Source: Amphibacillus jilinensis Y1 (lineage in GTDB: Bacteria; Bacillota; Bacilli; Bacillales; Amphibacillaceae). Taken from it: 64,000 nucleotides of DNA. Location of the stretch: assembly GCF_000306965.1 (NCBI RefSeq), contig NZ_JH976435.1:1-64000 (forward strand), read 5' to 3'. The notes under the pieces are model-generated. The model had not been told where the DNA came from and ran no database searches. It saw nothing but the letters and a program-made list of their open reading frames with translations. The position numbers were made by a program, and so were the translations under genes. This document shows positions 51,255-60,855 of the stretch, in pieces. Within the stretch, counting starts at the first letter, position 1; each line of letters begins with the position of its first letter.

Positions 51255-53178
51255 CCATGAAATGATGAAACAAAACTTTAGACAAGTGGGTTGGATTAGC
51301 TTAGTCTATTTTGTTTCAATCCTTCTAGCTGTTGTTTTAAATGTTCTTATGAAATTAGATGTCGAGGATAGTTACTTTGAGATTTATTACGACCAGCCTA
51401 TTTTTCAATTTAGTGAAGTGATTCAAGTCTTACTGTTGTTTGCTGCTCCTGTATTTATGGCTATGTTTATTTTGCGATATTTACATCAAAAAGATGCAAG
51501 TGATTTTATCCATAGCTTGCCGATTACGCGTTCAAAATTGTTCTGGCAACAAGTTGGGTTCGGACTAGTCGCTTTATGGTTACCAATTGTACTTAATGGA
51601 ATCTTACTTGGTATTATTTATAACTTTTTAGATGTCAGTCAATTTTTTACTATTAATCATTTGTTTTACTGGCTTAGTTTGACGATCATTCTACTTTCAT
51701 TTGTGTTTAGCGTGAGTATAGTGATCGGTATGATAACAGGGATTTCAATTATTCAAGGCATTTTCACATATATTTTTCTATTTTTTCCAGTAGGTTTTAC
51801 AACGCTTGTTATTTTTAACTTAAATTTCGGTATGATTGGTATTCCAGAGTCTTATTTTATCGATGACAGAATTGCTCACTTTTCCCCGATAACAGATCTA
51901 GGAAATTTGTTCATGTTTGATAAGGCGCCTACTTTTAAGTTAGTAGCTTATATTGCTTTAACAGTCATTTTACTACTATTTGCATTATTGTTATATAAAA
52001 AACGCCCTGTTGAAGCGGCGAGTCAAGCGATTGCTTTTAAAAAGTTAAAACCGATTTTTATTTACAGCTTTACTTTTTGTTTTACGTTAGTTGGCGGCTT
52101 TTATTTTGGTTATATTCAACAATCTTATCAATGGATTATTATAGGCTATATTATTTTTTCACTTATAGGCTATTTTATTAGTCAAGTGATTGTACAAAAA
52201 TCATGGCGTGTATTTACCACGTGGCGTGAATATGGCTATTTTATGATTGGTTTCACTTGTCTGATAATGGTTATTCTGTTTGATTTAACGGGATTTGAGA
52301 GTCGCATTCCTAAAACCGAGAACATTGAATCGGTATATGTTATTGATGACATGTATGGTTTTGTTGAAAGAGAGCAACTTTATGGAGAAGCGCAAGGCTT
52401 TAACACACTAGATGATATTGAGGTCGTACAAAAGCTACATCAGGAACTCATCGATCAAGCTGGTCGAGGTCACTTTCTTCTTCATGATCATTCGGGCTTA
52501 ACGCTCCGATATCAATTGAAGAATGGGAAAACATTTGTTAGAGAGTACTATATCACAGGAAATCAAGCTGATTACCCACTACTTTATAACTTAATGCAAA
52601 CCGAAACCTATAAAAAATATTCAGAACCGATCTTTAGGATTGATGAAGCTAGTGCTTATCGGATTTCTTTCACAAATTATGACTACAAAGAACTTGTTAT
52701 TAGTGAGCGTGAGCAAGTTGTGGAATTAATTAATCGTTATCGCGAAGATAGGTTGAATTTACCTAGTCAAGAAGGTGGATTCATGACGGATATGGAAATT
52801 CATCTTCCGAATCAAGAAAACATTTATTTAAATTTAACCCCTGAATACGAAGGTGTCATTTCATGGTTGGAGCAAGAAGGTTTGTATAATCAAGCAATGA
52901 TAACAATTGATGATGTTGAAAAAGTCATTTTCGCTGAATTTACAGAGGATTACTATAATTATTCAGATCAAGAATTATTTGAACATGTTCTTCCTGAACA
53001 GGACAAAATGACGATTACCGACGATGATCAGCTTGAAGTTATTTTAAACTATTTATATGAGGAGTACGATGAAGCAGAATATATGGTGGCAATTTACTTA
53101 AAAGGATATACCTATCCTTATGTCTTTTTTAGTGAGTCGGAGACTGTGCCAAGCTTTGTATATGATTATTTCAATTAA
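51229..53178 (+). CDS. Large ABC-2 permease with C-terminal soluble domain (DUF6449-like)
   Basis: The 649-residue protein has an N-terminal half with about eight to ten membrane helices, including DASDFIHSLPITRSKLFWQQ (about residue 85), a pattern typical of ABC-2 permeases of YtrC/D type. From about residue 345 it continues with an extracytoplasmic domain of some 300 residues, rich in Glu/Asp/Tyr (SVYVIDDMYGFVEREQLYGEAQG, TDMEIHLPNQENIYLNLTPEYEG). I recall such tails as DUF6449 but could not check. ATG 51229 follows GGAGGG. It is co-transcribed with the ATPase. Confidence 0.75.
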   Translation: MRSKTSWYNHEMMKQNFRQVGWISLVYFVSILLAVVLNVLMKLDVEDSYFEIYYDQPIFQFSEVIQVLLLFAAPVFMAMFILRYLHQKDASDFIHSLPITRSKLFWQQVGFGLVALWLPIVLNGILLGIIYNFLDVSQFFTINHLFYWLSLTIILLSFVFSVSIVIGMITGISIIQGIFTYIFLFFPVGFTTLVIFNLNFGMIGIPESYFIDDRIAHFSPITDLGNLFMFDKAPTFKLVAYIALTVILLLFALLLYKKRPVEAASQAIAFKKLKPIFIYSFTFCFTLVGGFYFGYIQQSYQWIIIGYIIFSLIGYFISQVIVQKSWRVFTTWREYGYFMIGFTCLIMVILFDLTGFESRIPKTENIESVYVIDDMYGFVEREQLYGEAQGFNTLDDIEVVQKLHQELIDQAGRGHFLLHDHSGLTLRYQLKNGKTFVREYYITGNQADYPLLYNLMQTETYKKYSEPIFRIDEASAYRISFTNYDYKELVISEREQVVELINRYREDRLNLPSQEGGFMTDMEIHLPNQENIYLNLTPEYEGVISWLEQEGLYNQAMITIDDVEKVIFAEFTEDYYNYSDQELFEHVLPEQDKMTITDDDQLEVILNYLYEEYDEAEYMVAIYLKGYTYPYVFFSESETVPSFVYDYFN

Positions 53179-53197
53179 AAAGGAGATGCTATAAGGG

Positions 53198-53731
53198 ATG
53201 CATGCGGTATTAGATCAGCAAGTCATACCAGATTTTGATGAATACTTCCATTCACATTACAATGAGATGTATTATACTGCAAAAAGAGTAGTTCATCAGC
53301 ATTTTAGTGCCGAAGATGTTGTTCAAGAAGCCTATATAAAAGCATACAATAATTATGCCCATCTTAGTGATTGTTCTAAACGACGCGCGTGGTTGCGAAC
53401 CATTGTTATTCGAACAGCAATTGATTACCTGCGAAAAGAGAATAAATATGTGACGTTATCGATTGAACAGGAATTAGAGGTTGGCCATGATTATTGTTAC
53501 ACTGAGAATTGTGTTCAAAATCAATTTGATTTAAATTTAGAATTTGAAGAAATTAAACATGCTATGCAGCAATTACCACCTAATTTGCAAGCTGTTTTAG
53601 AACTAAAATTACGCTTTGATTATAAAGATGATGCCATTGCTGAGCGGTTAAACATCTCACATTCAGCAGTAAAGACACGTTTGCACCGTGCTAGAAAACA
53701 ATTAAGGCAGGTCTATAATAAAGGAAATTAG
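53198..53731 (+). CDS. ECF-type RNA polymerase sigma factor
   Basis: The 177-residue protein has region 2 (DEYFHSHYNEMYYTAKRVVHQHFSAEDVVQEAYIKAYNNY, residues 14-52; then RRAWLRTIVIRTAIDYLRK) and region 4 (MQQLPPNLQAVLELKLRFDYKDDAIAERLNISHSAVKTRLHRARKQLRQ, about 126-173). It directs RNA polymerase to stress promoters. It lies 19 bases after the ABC permease with AAAGGAG upstream, so it is probably part of that operon. No anti-sigma gene follows, only a small membrane peptide. Confidence 0.92.
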   Translation: MHAVLDQQVIPDFDEYFHSHYNEMYYTAKRVVHQHFSAEDVVQEAYIKAYNNYAHLSDCSKRRAWLRTIVIRTAIDYLRKENKYVTLSIEQELEVGHDYCYTENCVQNQFDLNLEFEEIKHAMQQLPPNLQAVLELKLRFDYKDDAIAERLNISHSAVKTRLHRARKQLRQVYNKGN

Positions 53732-53794
53732 CATTTTTTTCTGTCAATAGTGACTGAAATTTAGGGTAAGCTATTGATAGGGAGGTGATGGGTG

Positions 53795-53938
53795 ATGAAT
53801 CAAAGAAATATGATAATTCCAATTATTGCTTCTATTGGCGTAGGTGCTGCTACTTATTACAGTATGAGACGCAATGGAAATTTCCATCCTTTTCAACAAA
53901 TGACCCAAATGTTAAAAAATCCAATGAAATCTAATTAA
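53795..53938 (+). CDS. Small membrane protein, 47 aa (DUF3918/YrzQ-like)
   Basis: The product begins with MNQRNMIIPIIASIGVGAATYY, one short helix, then SMRRNGNFHPFQQMTQMLKNP. The plan of helix, basic residues and amphipathic tail resembles YrzQ/DUF3918 peptides of bacilli. A strong site (GGGAGGTGATG) precedes the ATG. Whether it regulates the ECF sigma factor just upstream is unknown. Confidence 0.6.
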   Translation: MNQRNMIIPIIASIGVGAATYYSMRRNGNFHPFQQMTQMLKNPMKSN

Positions 53939-53951
53939 TTGATAGAAGGAA

Positions 53952-54020
53952 TAGCTTGGGACAAACCTAGCTAAAATGAAAAAAGGAATTCAGTCGATCT
54001 GAATTCCTTTTTCTTATACT
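53952..54020 (+). repeat. Solo IS1182-like left end with hairpin
   Basis: TAGCTTGGGACAAACC resembles the IS1182 left end (GAGGCTGGGACAAAAC). It is followed at the same distance by a hairpin (AAAAGGAATTCAG / CTGAATTCCTTTTT), as in the IS at 22915. It may act as a terminator for the sigma-factor operon. The 280 bases after it hold a promoter-like TATAAT near 54261 and nothing else recognised. Confidence 0.55.
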
Positions 54021-54307
54021 AATAAATGAATGTCTTGGTGACTTACTTGACTTAGGGAGGGAGAATCATGCCGTGATTTTCACTTGATAGTTACTTTCGG
54101 CGGGATTGGCCTCAGCTAGGTAATAAAAGCTTACCAAAGTTTATGGCCAAATCTTCGGATCAAGAAAAGATATTAAATAACGAAGGCAATGGACATTCAC
54201 TTTAACTGTCTGAAAATTCGGTTTTAATAAACATATCAATAGTGACAACCATTAAATTCTGTTATAATGGCGTAAGAACAAGATAAAAGTAGAGGAGTGT
54301 GGCTATT

Positions 54308-55354
54308 TTGACAAAGCAATTAACGGGATATGTGGGAACGTATACAAAATCAGAAAGTGAAGGGGTTTATAAATTTAAGTTAGATTTAGAACAATCCTTT
54401 ATTACAGAAGTAAGTCCAGTCGCTAAACTCGATAACCCTACATATGTTACGGTTTCGCGTGATAACAAGTTCTTATATGCGGTATCAAAAGAAGGTGATA
54501 ACGGTGGTGTAACCGCATTCTCGATCGATTCAGCAACACATGAACTGAAAAAGCTAAATAGCTTAGCACAAGCAGGGTCTCCGCCATGTCATGTAAGCGT
54601 AAAAAGTGATGGTTCAGTCGTTGTTACGGCAAACTATCATACAAAGCAAATTGTTTCTTACTTAACAAATGCTGATGGTTCTTTAAAAGAAGTCGCAGAT
54701 ATTGTAGAACACGATGGAAATGGACCACATGAACGCCAAGAAAAACCACATATGCATTATGCTGGTTTTAGCCCAGATGAAAAGTATGTTATTGCAATAG
54801 ATTTAGGTAGTGATACCATTACAAGTTATGCAATTGATCAAGGTAAATTAACTAAACAACACGTTTTCAATGCGCCAGCAGGAAGCGGTCCACGACATAT
54901 TGTCTTTGCACCAAACAGTCAGTATGCTTATGTCATGACTGAACTTTCCTCAGAAGTATTAACTTTAAGCTATAATGATCAAACAGGTGAGTTCAAGCAA
55001 GTCGATAAGATCAAAGCAATTCCTGATCACCATCAAACTGTTAATGATGGAAGTGCAATTCATATAAGTAATGATGGGAAATTTGTATATGTTGCGAATA
55101 GAGGGCACAATAGTATTGCTTTGTTCAAGGTAGAAACTGATCATACGCTTTCTTTGGTAGAATGGAAAGCTACAGAAGGTGACTGGCCTCGTGACTTTGT
55201 ATTAACACCTGATAATCGCTATCTCGTCGCATCCAATCAGAAGTCTGGAACATTAACGTTGTTTAGTCGTGATCAACAAACAGGTAAATTGACGTTAGTC
55301 CAACCAGGAATGATTGCGCCAGAATCTGTTTGTGTTAAATTTTTAAATGATTAA
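54308..55354 (+). CDS. pgl: Lactonase-family beta-propeller protein (6-phosphogluconolactonase type)
   Basis: The 348-residue protein is a seven-bladed propeller: GYVGTYTKSESEGVYKFKLD at the start, repeated strands such as LDNPTYVTVSRDNKFLYAVSKEG and SGPRHIVFAPNSQYAYVMTELS, and the conserved PHMHYAGFSPDEKYV. Relatives (YkgB, YbhE) hydrolyse 6-phosphogluconolactone in the pentose phosphate pathway. TTG 54308 is the likely start, with GAGGAG upstream; GTG 54299 is too close to that site. It is a single gene with a terminator. Confidence 0.87.
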   Translation: MTKQLTGYVGTYTKSESEGVYKFKLDLEQSFITEVSPVAKLDNPTYVTVSRDNKFLYAVSKEGDNGGVTAFSIDSATHELKKLNSLAQAGSPPCHVSVKSDGSVVVTANYHTKQIVSYLTNADGSLKEVADIVEHDGNGPHERQEKPHMHYAGFSPDEKYVIAIDLGSDTITSYAIDQGKLTKQHVFNAPAGSGPRHIVFAPNSQYAYVMTELSSEVLTLSYNDQTGEFKQVDKIKAIPDHHQTVNDGSAIHISNDGKFVYVANRGHNSIALFKVETDHTLSLVEWKATEGDWPRDFVLTPDNRYLVASNQKSGTLTLFSRDQQTGKLTLVQPGMIAPESVCVKFLND

Positions 55355-55397
55355 TACGAGCTTATAACCACGCTCGCTTAAATTAAAATAAACGTTT

Positions 55398-55441
55398 AAA
55401 ATGGTTTTGACTTTTATTTGATAAAAGTCAAAACCATTTTT
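55398..55441 (+). terminator. Terminator after the lactonase gene
   Basis: AAAATGGTTTTGACTTTTAT pairs with ATAAAAGTCAAAACCATTTT, a 20-base stem with a 4-base loop, ending in TTTT. Confidence 0.88.
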
Positions 55442-55730
55442 ATTGTAAGTAGGCTCTCTTATTATGACAAAGTAGTGGGAATAAGAAATTAAAAATGCGT
55501 TGCTTATAAGCACAGCTAGACAGTCGTCAAAGGTTGGCTGAGCTTTTTATTCTATATAAATTACTTTTAAATAATCAAATTTGTTGCGCAACCGTTTTCT
55601 TTTTTTACTAGTAATTGGCTTAAATATTTAGTAAAATATAATTTAGGGAGGTATAGAACGAATACCTATTGCTTCAACTTCATCTGTGATCACGCATAAC
55701 CCTATAAAATTACGCTAAGGAGGATTTTTA

Positions 55731-57332
55731 ATGGATTCACGAGTGGCTTATTTTTGTATGGAGTATGGTTTGGATGTAAAAATGAAGACGTACGCAGGTG
55801 GATTAGGGATTTTAGCTGGTGATTACTTAAAGGGTGCTAAGGACCATAGTTATCCAATGGTAGGTATCGGTATCAAGTGGAAACAAGGATATACTGATCA
55901 ACGCATAGACGAAGAAGGACATCCTTATGATGCTTATCATAACTATGGGTATGATTTTCTAGAGGATACAGGTATAAAAGTAAGCGTTACCATAAGAAAA
56001 CAACCGATTGCATGTAAGGTGTGGAAGGTTGATAAATTTGGAAATGTCCCTTTATATCTTTTAGATACTGACTTACCAGAAAATCCTGAAACTTGGATCA
56101 CGGGTCAACTTTATGGTTGGTTTGGTGAGGAGCGTATTGCCCAAGAGATGGTTTTAGGTATTGGTGGTATTCGTGCATTGCGTGCACTTGGTCACGACAT
56201 TGATGTATATCACTTTAATGAAGGTCATGCCCTTTTTGCTGGTTTTGAACTAATGAGGGAAAAGATCGAGACTGGTACGTCTTTTAATGAAGCCTGGGCT
56301 CAAACCCGTAAAGAAATTGTTTTTACAACACATACCCCTGTTGTTGAAGGAAATGAGTCTCACCCAATAGAACGTCTTCTGTACATGGGTGCTGCTAATG
56401 GATTAACGGTTGAACAATTAGTTCAAATTGGTGGTGCGCCATTTAATATGACGGTTGGAGCACTGCGACTATCACGAAAGTCAAATGCAGTGGCTGAGCT
56501 CCATGGTGAGACGGCAAATAAAATGTGGTCACATGTTGAAGGGCGATCAGACATAATTGCCATTACAAATTGTATTCATAAACCAACATGGGTTGATGAT
56601 AATATGATTCAAGTAGCTGAAGCAGATGGTGATCTTTGGCAGGCGCACTTGACTAATAAAATTGCATTAATTGACTTCGTTGAACAACGCAATGGTGTTC
56701 GACTAAAAGAAGATAAAATGATTATCGGCTTTTCTCGTCGGGCCGCACCTTATAAACGGAGTGACTTTATTTTTTCTGATCAAGCAATTATTGGTCCATT
56801 GTTAGCATCTGGACAAGTGCAAATTATTTTTTCAGGCAAAGCACATCCCTTAGATGATACGGGAAAAGAAATTGTCACTTCACTGGTGGAGATGTCAAAG
56901 AAATATCCTGAATCAGTTGTGTTTTTAGAGAATTATGATATGACGATAGGTGCAGCTTTGACCCGTGGATCTGATATTTGGTTGAATAATCCACGTCGCC
57001 CTAAAGAAGCAAGTGGGACATCTGGTATGAAGGCAGCAATGAATGGTGTACTCAACTTAAGTACGCTAGATGGCTGGTGGCCAGAAGCCTGTGAGCATGG
57101 GGTAAATGGCTGGCAATTTGGAGATGGTTTTGAAAGTGATAATGAAGCTGAATTAGATGCGCATGATTTAGAAGCCCTTTATCGGGTATTGCAGGAAGAA
57201 GTGCTCCCCACATTTTATCAAAATAAAGATAAGTGGGTGCAAATGATGAAAGCAAGTATTTCCAGTACTAAAGACCGCTACGCAGTCAAGCGAATGCTTG
57301 AAGATTATTATAATAAGTTATATAACAATTAA
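55731..57332 (+). CDS. Alpha-glucan phosphorylase (GT35, short form)
   Basis: The 533-residue enzyme is a glycogen/maltodextrin phosphorylase of the short alpha-glucan phosphorylase group. It has AYFCMEYGLDVKMKTYAGGLGILAGD at the start, VYHFNEGHALFAG, TTHTPVVEGNESH, and the pyridoxal-phosphate-binding lysine in EASGTSGMKAAMNG (about residue 434). It releases glucose 1-phosphate from alpha-1,4-glucans. It is much shorter than classic GlgP (about 800). AAGGAGG precedes the ATG. There is no glycogen operon around it; it may work with the GH13 enzymes at 30-33 kb in maltodextrin use. Confidence 0.9.
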   Translation: MDSRVAYFCMEYGLDVKMKTYAGGLGILAGDYLKGAKDHSYPMVGIGIKWKQGYTDQRIDEEGHPYDAYHNYGYDFLEDTGIKVSVTIRKQPIACKVWKVDKFGNVPLYLLDTDLPENPETWITGQLYGWFGEERIAQEMVLGIGGIRALRALGHDIDVYHFNEGHALFAGFELMREKIETGTSFNEAWAQTRKEIVFTTHTPVVEGNESHPIERLLYMGAANGLTVEQLVQIGGAPFNMTVGALRLSRKSNAVAELHGETANKMWSHVEGRSDIIAITNCIHKPTWVDDNMIQVAEADGDLWQAHLTNKIALIDFVEQRNGVRLKEDKMIIGFSRRAAPYKRSDFIFSDQAIIGPLLASGQVQIIFSGKAHPLDDTGKEIVTSLVEMSKKYPESVVFLENYDMTIGAALTRGSDIWLNNPRRPKEASGTSGMKAAMNGVLNLSTLDGWWPEACEHGVNGWQFGDGFESDNEAELDAHDLEALYRVLQEEVLPTFYQNKDKWVQMMKASISSTKDRYAVKRMLEDYYNKLYNN

Positions 57333-57448
57333 AAAATGTCTAGTACAAGGGATTAAATCATTATGCTTAAGCGTCAAGAGTAAATTAAGGTAGGTTGTAA
57401 AAAGAGAGAAGTCGCAAAGTTTAGGTGAGTGAAGTAGTAATGGTGCGT

Positions 57449-57528
57449 TGAAAGTCCACCGAATGGAATGTTAGACATCGTTATCCGTTAAGGTAGTCTA
57501 AGTCTAACATTCCGAAAGTGGATTTTCA
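57449..57528. repeat. Long imperfect inverted repeat (about 27-bp arms)
   Basis: TGAAAGTCCACCGAATGGAATGTTAGAC-type left arm pairs with GTCTAACATTCC-GAAAGTGGATTTTCA, with 11 perfect inner pairs (GAATGTTAGAC). It lies between two convergent genes without a T-run, so it is either a terminator for both or a small mobile-element remnant. Confidence 0.55.
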
Positions 57529-57573
57529 GATCGATATAACTCTAAAAAGAAGAGTGAACGTTCATTAGTAAAT

Positions 57574-58353
57574 CTACAAAATTTGTGACAAGAACAGTTT
57601 AGTCCGTTCATGTTTGGGATTATCAAATAATTTTTCAGGTGTCCCTGTTTCGATAATTTCTCCCCCGTCAAAAAGGACGATGCGATCAGCTACTTCTCTG
57701 GCAAATCCCATTTCATGTGTTACACAGAGCATCGTCATTCCTGATCTAGCTAGTTCTTTCATAACATCCAACACTTCTTTAATCATTTCTGGATCAAGAG
57801 CTGAGGTAGGTTCATCAAATAGCATGATCTCAGGTTGCATCGCTAGTGCTCTAGCAATGGCGACCCGTTGTTGTTGCCCACCTGATAATTGTCCTGGATA
57901 TTTGTCAGCTTGCTCTGGAATCCCAACACGCTCTAATAGTTCACGCGCTAGCTTTTCGGCTTCAGCTTTTGGTTTCTTCTTGACCCAAATTGGACCAAGC
58001 GTGATGTTTTTTAAAATCGTCATATGTGGAAATAGGTTGAATTGCTGAAAGACCATGCCGGTCTCTTTCCTAATTGCTTCAATATCCTTTAAATCATGAG
58101 ACAAGTTAACCCCGTCAATTTCAATATGTCCTTTCTGGATGGGTTCTAATCCATTTATTGTCCGAATGAATGTTGATTTACCAGAACCAGATGGACCTAA
58201 AATGACAAGCACTTCACCCTTGTTTATCGTAAGATTCACGTCTTTTAATACATGCATATCACCAAACCATTTATTTACACCTTCACACTTAATAATCGTT
58301 TCATTTGTCTTTGGCAAAGGTCCCACCTCAATGTTTCTTTGTGTTTGTACCAT
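57574..58353 (-). CDS. aapP: Amino-acid ABC transporter ATP-binding protein (AapP/GlnQ-like)
   Basis: The 259-residue ATPase has Walker A ([10 protein letters not shown]), Q-loop ([17 protein letters not shown]), signature [17 protein letters not shown], Walker B ([15 protein letters not shown]) and H-loop (VTHEMGFA). It is the last gene of a four-gene operon on the minus strand (binding protein, two permeases, ATPase). ATG 58353 is preferred over 58389, with AAGGAGG upstream at a somewhat long spacing. It powers uptake of general L-amino acids. Confidence 0.92.
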   Translation of the reverse strand: MVQTQRNIEVGPLPKTNETIIKCEGVNKWFGDMHVLKDVNLTINKGEVLVILGPSGSGKSTFIRTINGLEPIQKGHIEIDGVNLSHDLKDIEAIRKETGMVFQQFNLFPHMTILKNITLGPIWVKKKPKAEAEKLARELLERVGIPEQADKYPGQLSGGQQQRVAIARALAMQPEIMLFDEPTSALDPEMIKEVLDVMKELARSGMTMLCVTHEMGFAREVADRIVLFDGGEIIETGTPEKLFDNPKHERTKLFLSQIL

Positions 58354-58398
58354 ATCGTTAATAAGCCTCCTTAATAGTTTTAAAGCCAATTTGTGTAG

Positions 58399-59601
58399 TT
58401 AACGTTCTCCAACGCCTAATGATTTTTCAATACGACGACTCGAATAGGACATAGAATAAGCGATAACCCAGTAAACAAAAGCAATAAACACGTAAACTTC
58501 CATATGCCTTCCTAAAAATTCAGGATTTGATTTTACAGATTGAGCAATCCCTAATAAATCAACAAGTCCAACGATGGCTACAAGAGACGTATCTTTAAAC
58601 ATTGATATACTTTGCCCAACAATGGTTGGTATAATTGCTCGTAACGCCTGCGGTAAAATAACAAATGCGGTAGTCTGAACAGGGTTTAACCCGATCGTTT
58701 TAGCAGCTTCGTATTGTCCGTTTGGTATAGATTGCAATCCACCACGTACATTTTCAGCCATATAAGCTGCTGTGAAGAAAGTTGCTCCTAACATGACCCG
58801 CAACAAGTTGTCAATCGTTAACCCTGTTGGTAAAAAGAGTGGAAACAATATTTGCGCCATAAATAAGATTGTAATTAGCGGTATACCACGAATTAATTCA
58901 ATATAACCTATACAAAAATATTTTATGACAGATAACTTACTTGTTCGTCCTAATGCTAAAAGAACCCCAATAGGGAAGGATAGAATGATGGCTACTGCCG
59001 CTAACATTAATGTGAGCATGAGACCATTCCATACGTTTGTGCGAATCACTGGTAATATACCAAATCCATGAATGAAAAATAATATGATAGGTATACTGAT
59101 GACCCAGCCTACTATGTTAAAGCGCTTGGCATAAGGGATTTTTGAGCCAATAAAATAGCTAATAACCAGCATTACTAATTGTGCTGTTAACCATATTTTA
59201 GATGTGTTTTCTGTAAATGGGGCGATAATATGAACCAAATAGATGGTTGATAAAATATAGCACAAGCGTAGCATTGTACCTTTAAATGTACCAGCTGAGA
59301 TGCCAAACATAAAGGTCATCATGGTTAAAGCCGACCAAATTCGCCATAATGCCAATATAGGGTATTGGCCAACCATAAATAATTTATAGTTATCACCGAT
59401 TACCGCCCACTGTGCTTCTGTAAAAACCCAAGTTAATGTCGCGTAACTAATATAAACTAATAAGCTACCAGCTAATAGAGTTAACAACATATTATACCAA
59501 TTATTAAACAAATTTTTGCGTATCCATACCCACATTGAAAATGATTGGGAAGGGGGGGCGATCATTTGCTTTGCCTCAACTAATTTTAAATCGACACTCA
59601 T
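58399..59601 (-). CDS. aapM: General L-amino acid ABC transporter permease (AapM-like)
   Basis: The 400-residue permease has about eight or nine membrane helices. It combines an N-terminal extension with four segments and a C-terminal His/Glu-type permease domain (GLMLTLMLAAVAIILSFPIGVLLALGRTSK and the EAA loop EAAKTIGLNPVQTTAFVILPQALRAIIPTI). This two-part design is characteristic of AapM/BztC. ATG 59601 follows GAGGTG. It pairs with the AapQ-like permease as a heterodimer. Confidence 0.88.
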   Translation of the reverse strand: MSVDLKLVEAKQMIAPPSQSFSMWVWIRKNLFNNWYNMLLTLLAGSLLVYISYATLTWVFTEAQWAVIGDNYKLFMVGQYPILALWRIWSALTMMTFMFGISAGTFKGTMLRLCYILSTIYLVHIIAPFTENTSKIWLTAQLVMLVISYFIGSKIPYAKRFNIVGWVISIPIILFFIHGFGILPVIRTNVWNGLMLTLMLAAVAIILSFPIGVLLALGRTSKLSVIKYFCIGYIELIRGIPLITILFMAQILFPLFLPTGLTIDNLLRVMLGATFFTAAYMAENVRGGLQSIPNGQYEAAKTIGLNPVQTTAFVILPQALRAIIPTIVGQSISMFKDTSLVAIVGLVDLLGIAQSVKSNPEFLGRHMEVYVFIAFVYWVIAYSMSYSSRRIEKSLGVGER

Positions 59602-59606
59602 GACCA

Positions 59607-60776
59607 TCACCTCTCAACCAATTGTGTTTTTTTGTTAAAAATATTCATGAACAACGATGTGATTAAACTAAGTGTTAAATACACCACAATCATGATCAAA
59701 ATAATTTCTATCGCATGACCGGATTGATTCAATGATGTGTTACCGACACCAACTAATTCTTGATAACCTACAGCTATGGCTAAGCTAGAGTTTTTTGTTA
59801 AGTTCAGATATTGACTAGTTATAGGTGGAATAATGATGCGCACAGCCTGTGGTAATATAACTAACCGCATCATAGTTGAACTTTTTAAACCAATAGCCTG
59901 TGCTGCCTCTGTTTGACCTTTATTTACGGATTGGATACCAGCACGAACGATTTCAGCAATATAAGTAGCGGTATAAATGACAAGACCTGCTAATATAGCT
60001 AGAAATTCTGCAGATAGGCGCAGACCACCACTGAAGTTAAAATTTCCTAATTCAGGCCGTGAAATATGAACGGGTCCTGATTGTGTCACTAGCCATGCGA
60101 GAATAAAACTAATAATTAATGTTGTTATTGCCCATAATGTCGGAAATCGCTTAGTTCCGAGCTTGAGTTGCTTGTTTAGTTGGTATTTCCAGACGATAAC
60201 TGCACTGACCAGGCCGATAATTGAGATGATAACCCAGATGAAGGTGTGACTATTTGCTGTAAACCAAGGAATAGCAATACCACGATTATTAAAATAAAAA
60301 TCACCCATTGAATAGCTATCTTGGACTTGCGGAAGAGGAAGAATAACCGCAAAATACCAAATGAAAATTTGCACTAGTAAAGGCGTGTTCCGGAAAACTT
60401 CGATATACAGACCAGATAGCTTTCGAACGAGCCAATTATTTGACAATCGAGCGATACCAACGGAGACACCGAGAACCGTTGTTAAAATAATACCAATGAC
60501 AGCAATTCTTAATGTATTTAGTACACCAACAATCATTGCTCTAGCATAGGTATCTGTTGGCTGATAGTCAATTAGTGATTCGGCAATATTAAATGAAGCC
60601 GTCCTGCGTAAAAATTGAAAGCCGAAGTTAATACCGAGACGGTTTAAACCATTTATTGCATTGCTGATCAAGTAGCCGAAAAACAATACCACCAAAATAG
60701 CAAAACCAATTTGAAATAAAACAGGTAAAATGCGATTATCACGCCAAAACGGTGTTGAAACCTTAGATTCTCTCAT
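59607..60776 (-). CDS. aapQ: General L-amino acid ABC transporter permease (AapQ-like)
   Basis: The 389-residue permease starts with FWRDNRILPVLFQIGFAILVVLFFGYLISN, has the long periplasmic-type insert typical of AapQ/BztB (about residues 40-230) and ends with the permease domain (AEIVRAGIQSVNKGQTEAAQAIGLKSSTMMRLVILPQAVRIIIPPI). ATG 60776 has GAGGTG seven bases upstream; the longer frame from 60791 is unlikely. It lies 80 bases after the binding-protein gene, separated by a hairpin. Confidence 0.88.
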   Translation of the reverse strand: MRESKVSTPFWRDNRILPVLFQIGFAILVVLFFGYLISNAINGLNRLGINFGFQFLRRTASFNIAESLIDYQPTDTYARAMIVGVLNTLRIAVIGIILTTVLGVSVGIARLSNNWLVRKLSGLYIEVFRNTPLLVQIFIWYFAVILPLPQVQDSYSMGDFYFNNRGIAIPWFTANSHTFIWVIISIIGLVSAVIVWKYQLNKQLKLGTKRFPTLWAITTLIISFILAWLVTQSGPVHISRPELGNFNFSGGLRLSAEFLAILAGLVIYTATYIAEIVRAGIQSVNKGQTEAAQAIGLKSSTMMRLVILPQAVRIIIPPITSQYLNLTKNSSLAIAVGYQELVGVGNTSLNQSGHAIEIILIMIVVYLTLSLITSLFMNIFNKKTQLVER

Positions 60777-60807
60777 AGCTAGACACCTCAATTTAGTTTA
60801 TTAATGT

Positions 60808-60840
60808 AAAGAACCTGCTTAAAAGACACGCAGGTTCTTC
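60808..60840 (-). terminator. Hairpin between aapJ- and aapQ-like genes (attenuator-like)
   Basis: AGAACCTGC pairs with GCAGGTTCT around an 11-base loop on the minus strand, followed by TTTAC. Such hairpins after binding-protein genes often lower expression of the membrane components. Confidence 0.6.
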
Positions 60841-60855
60841 TAATTCACAATTTTT

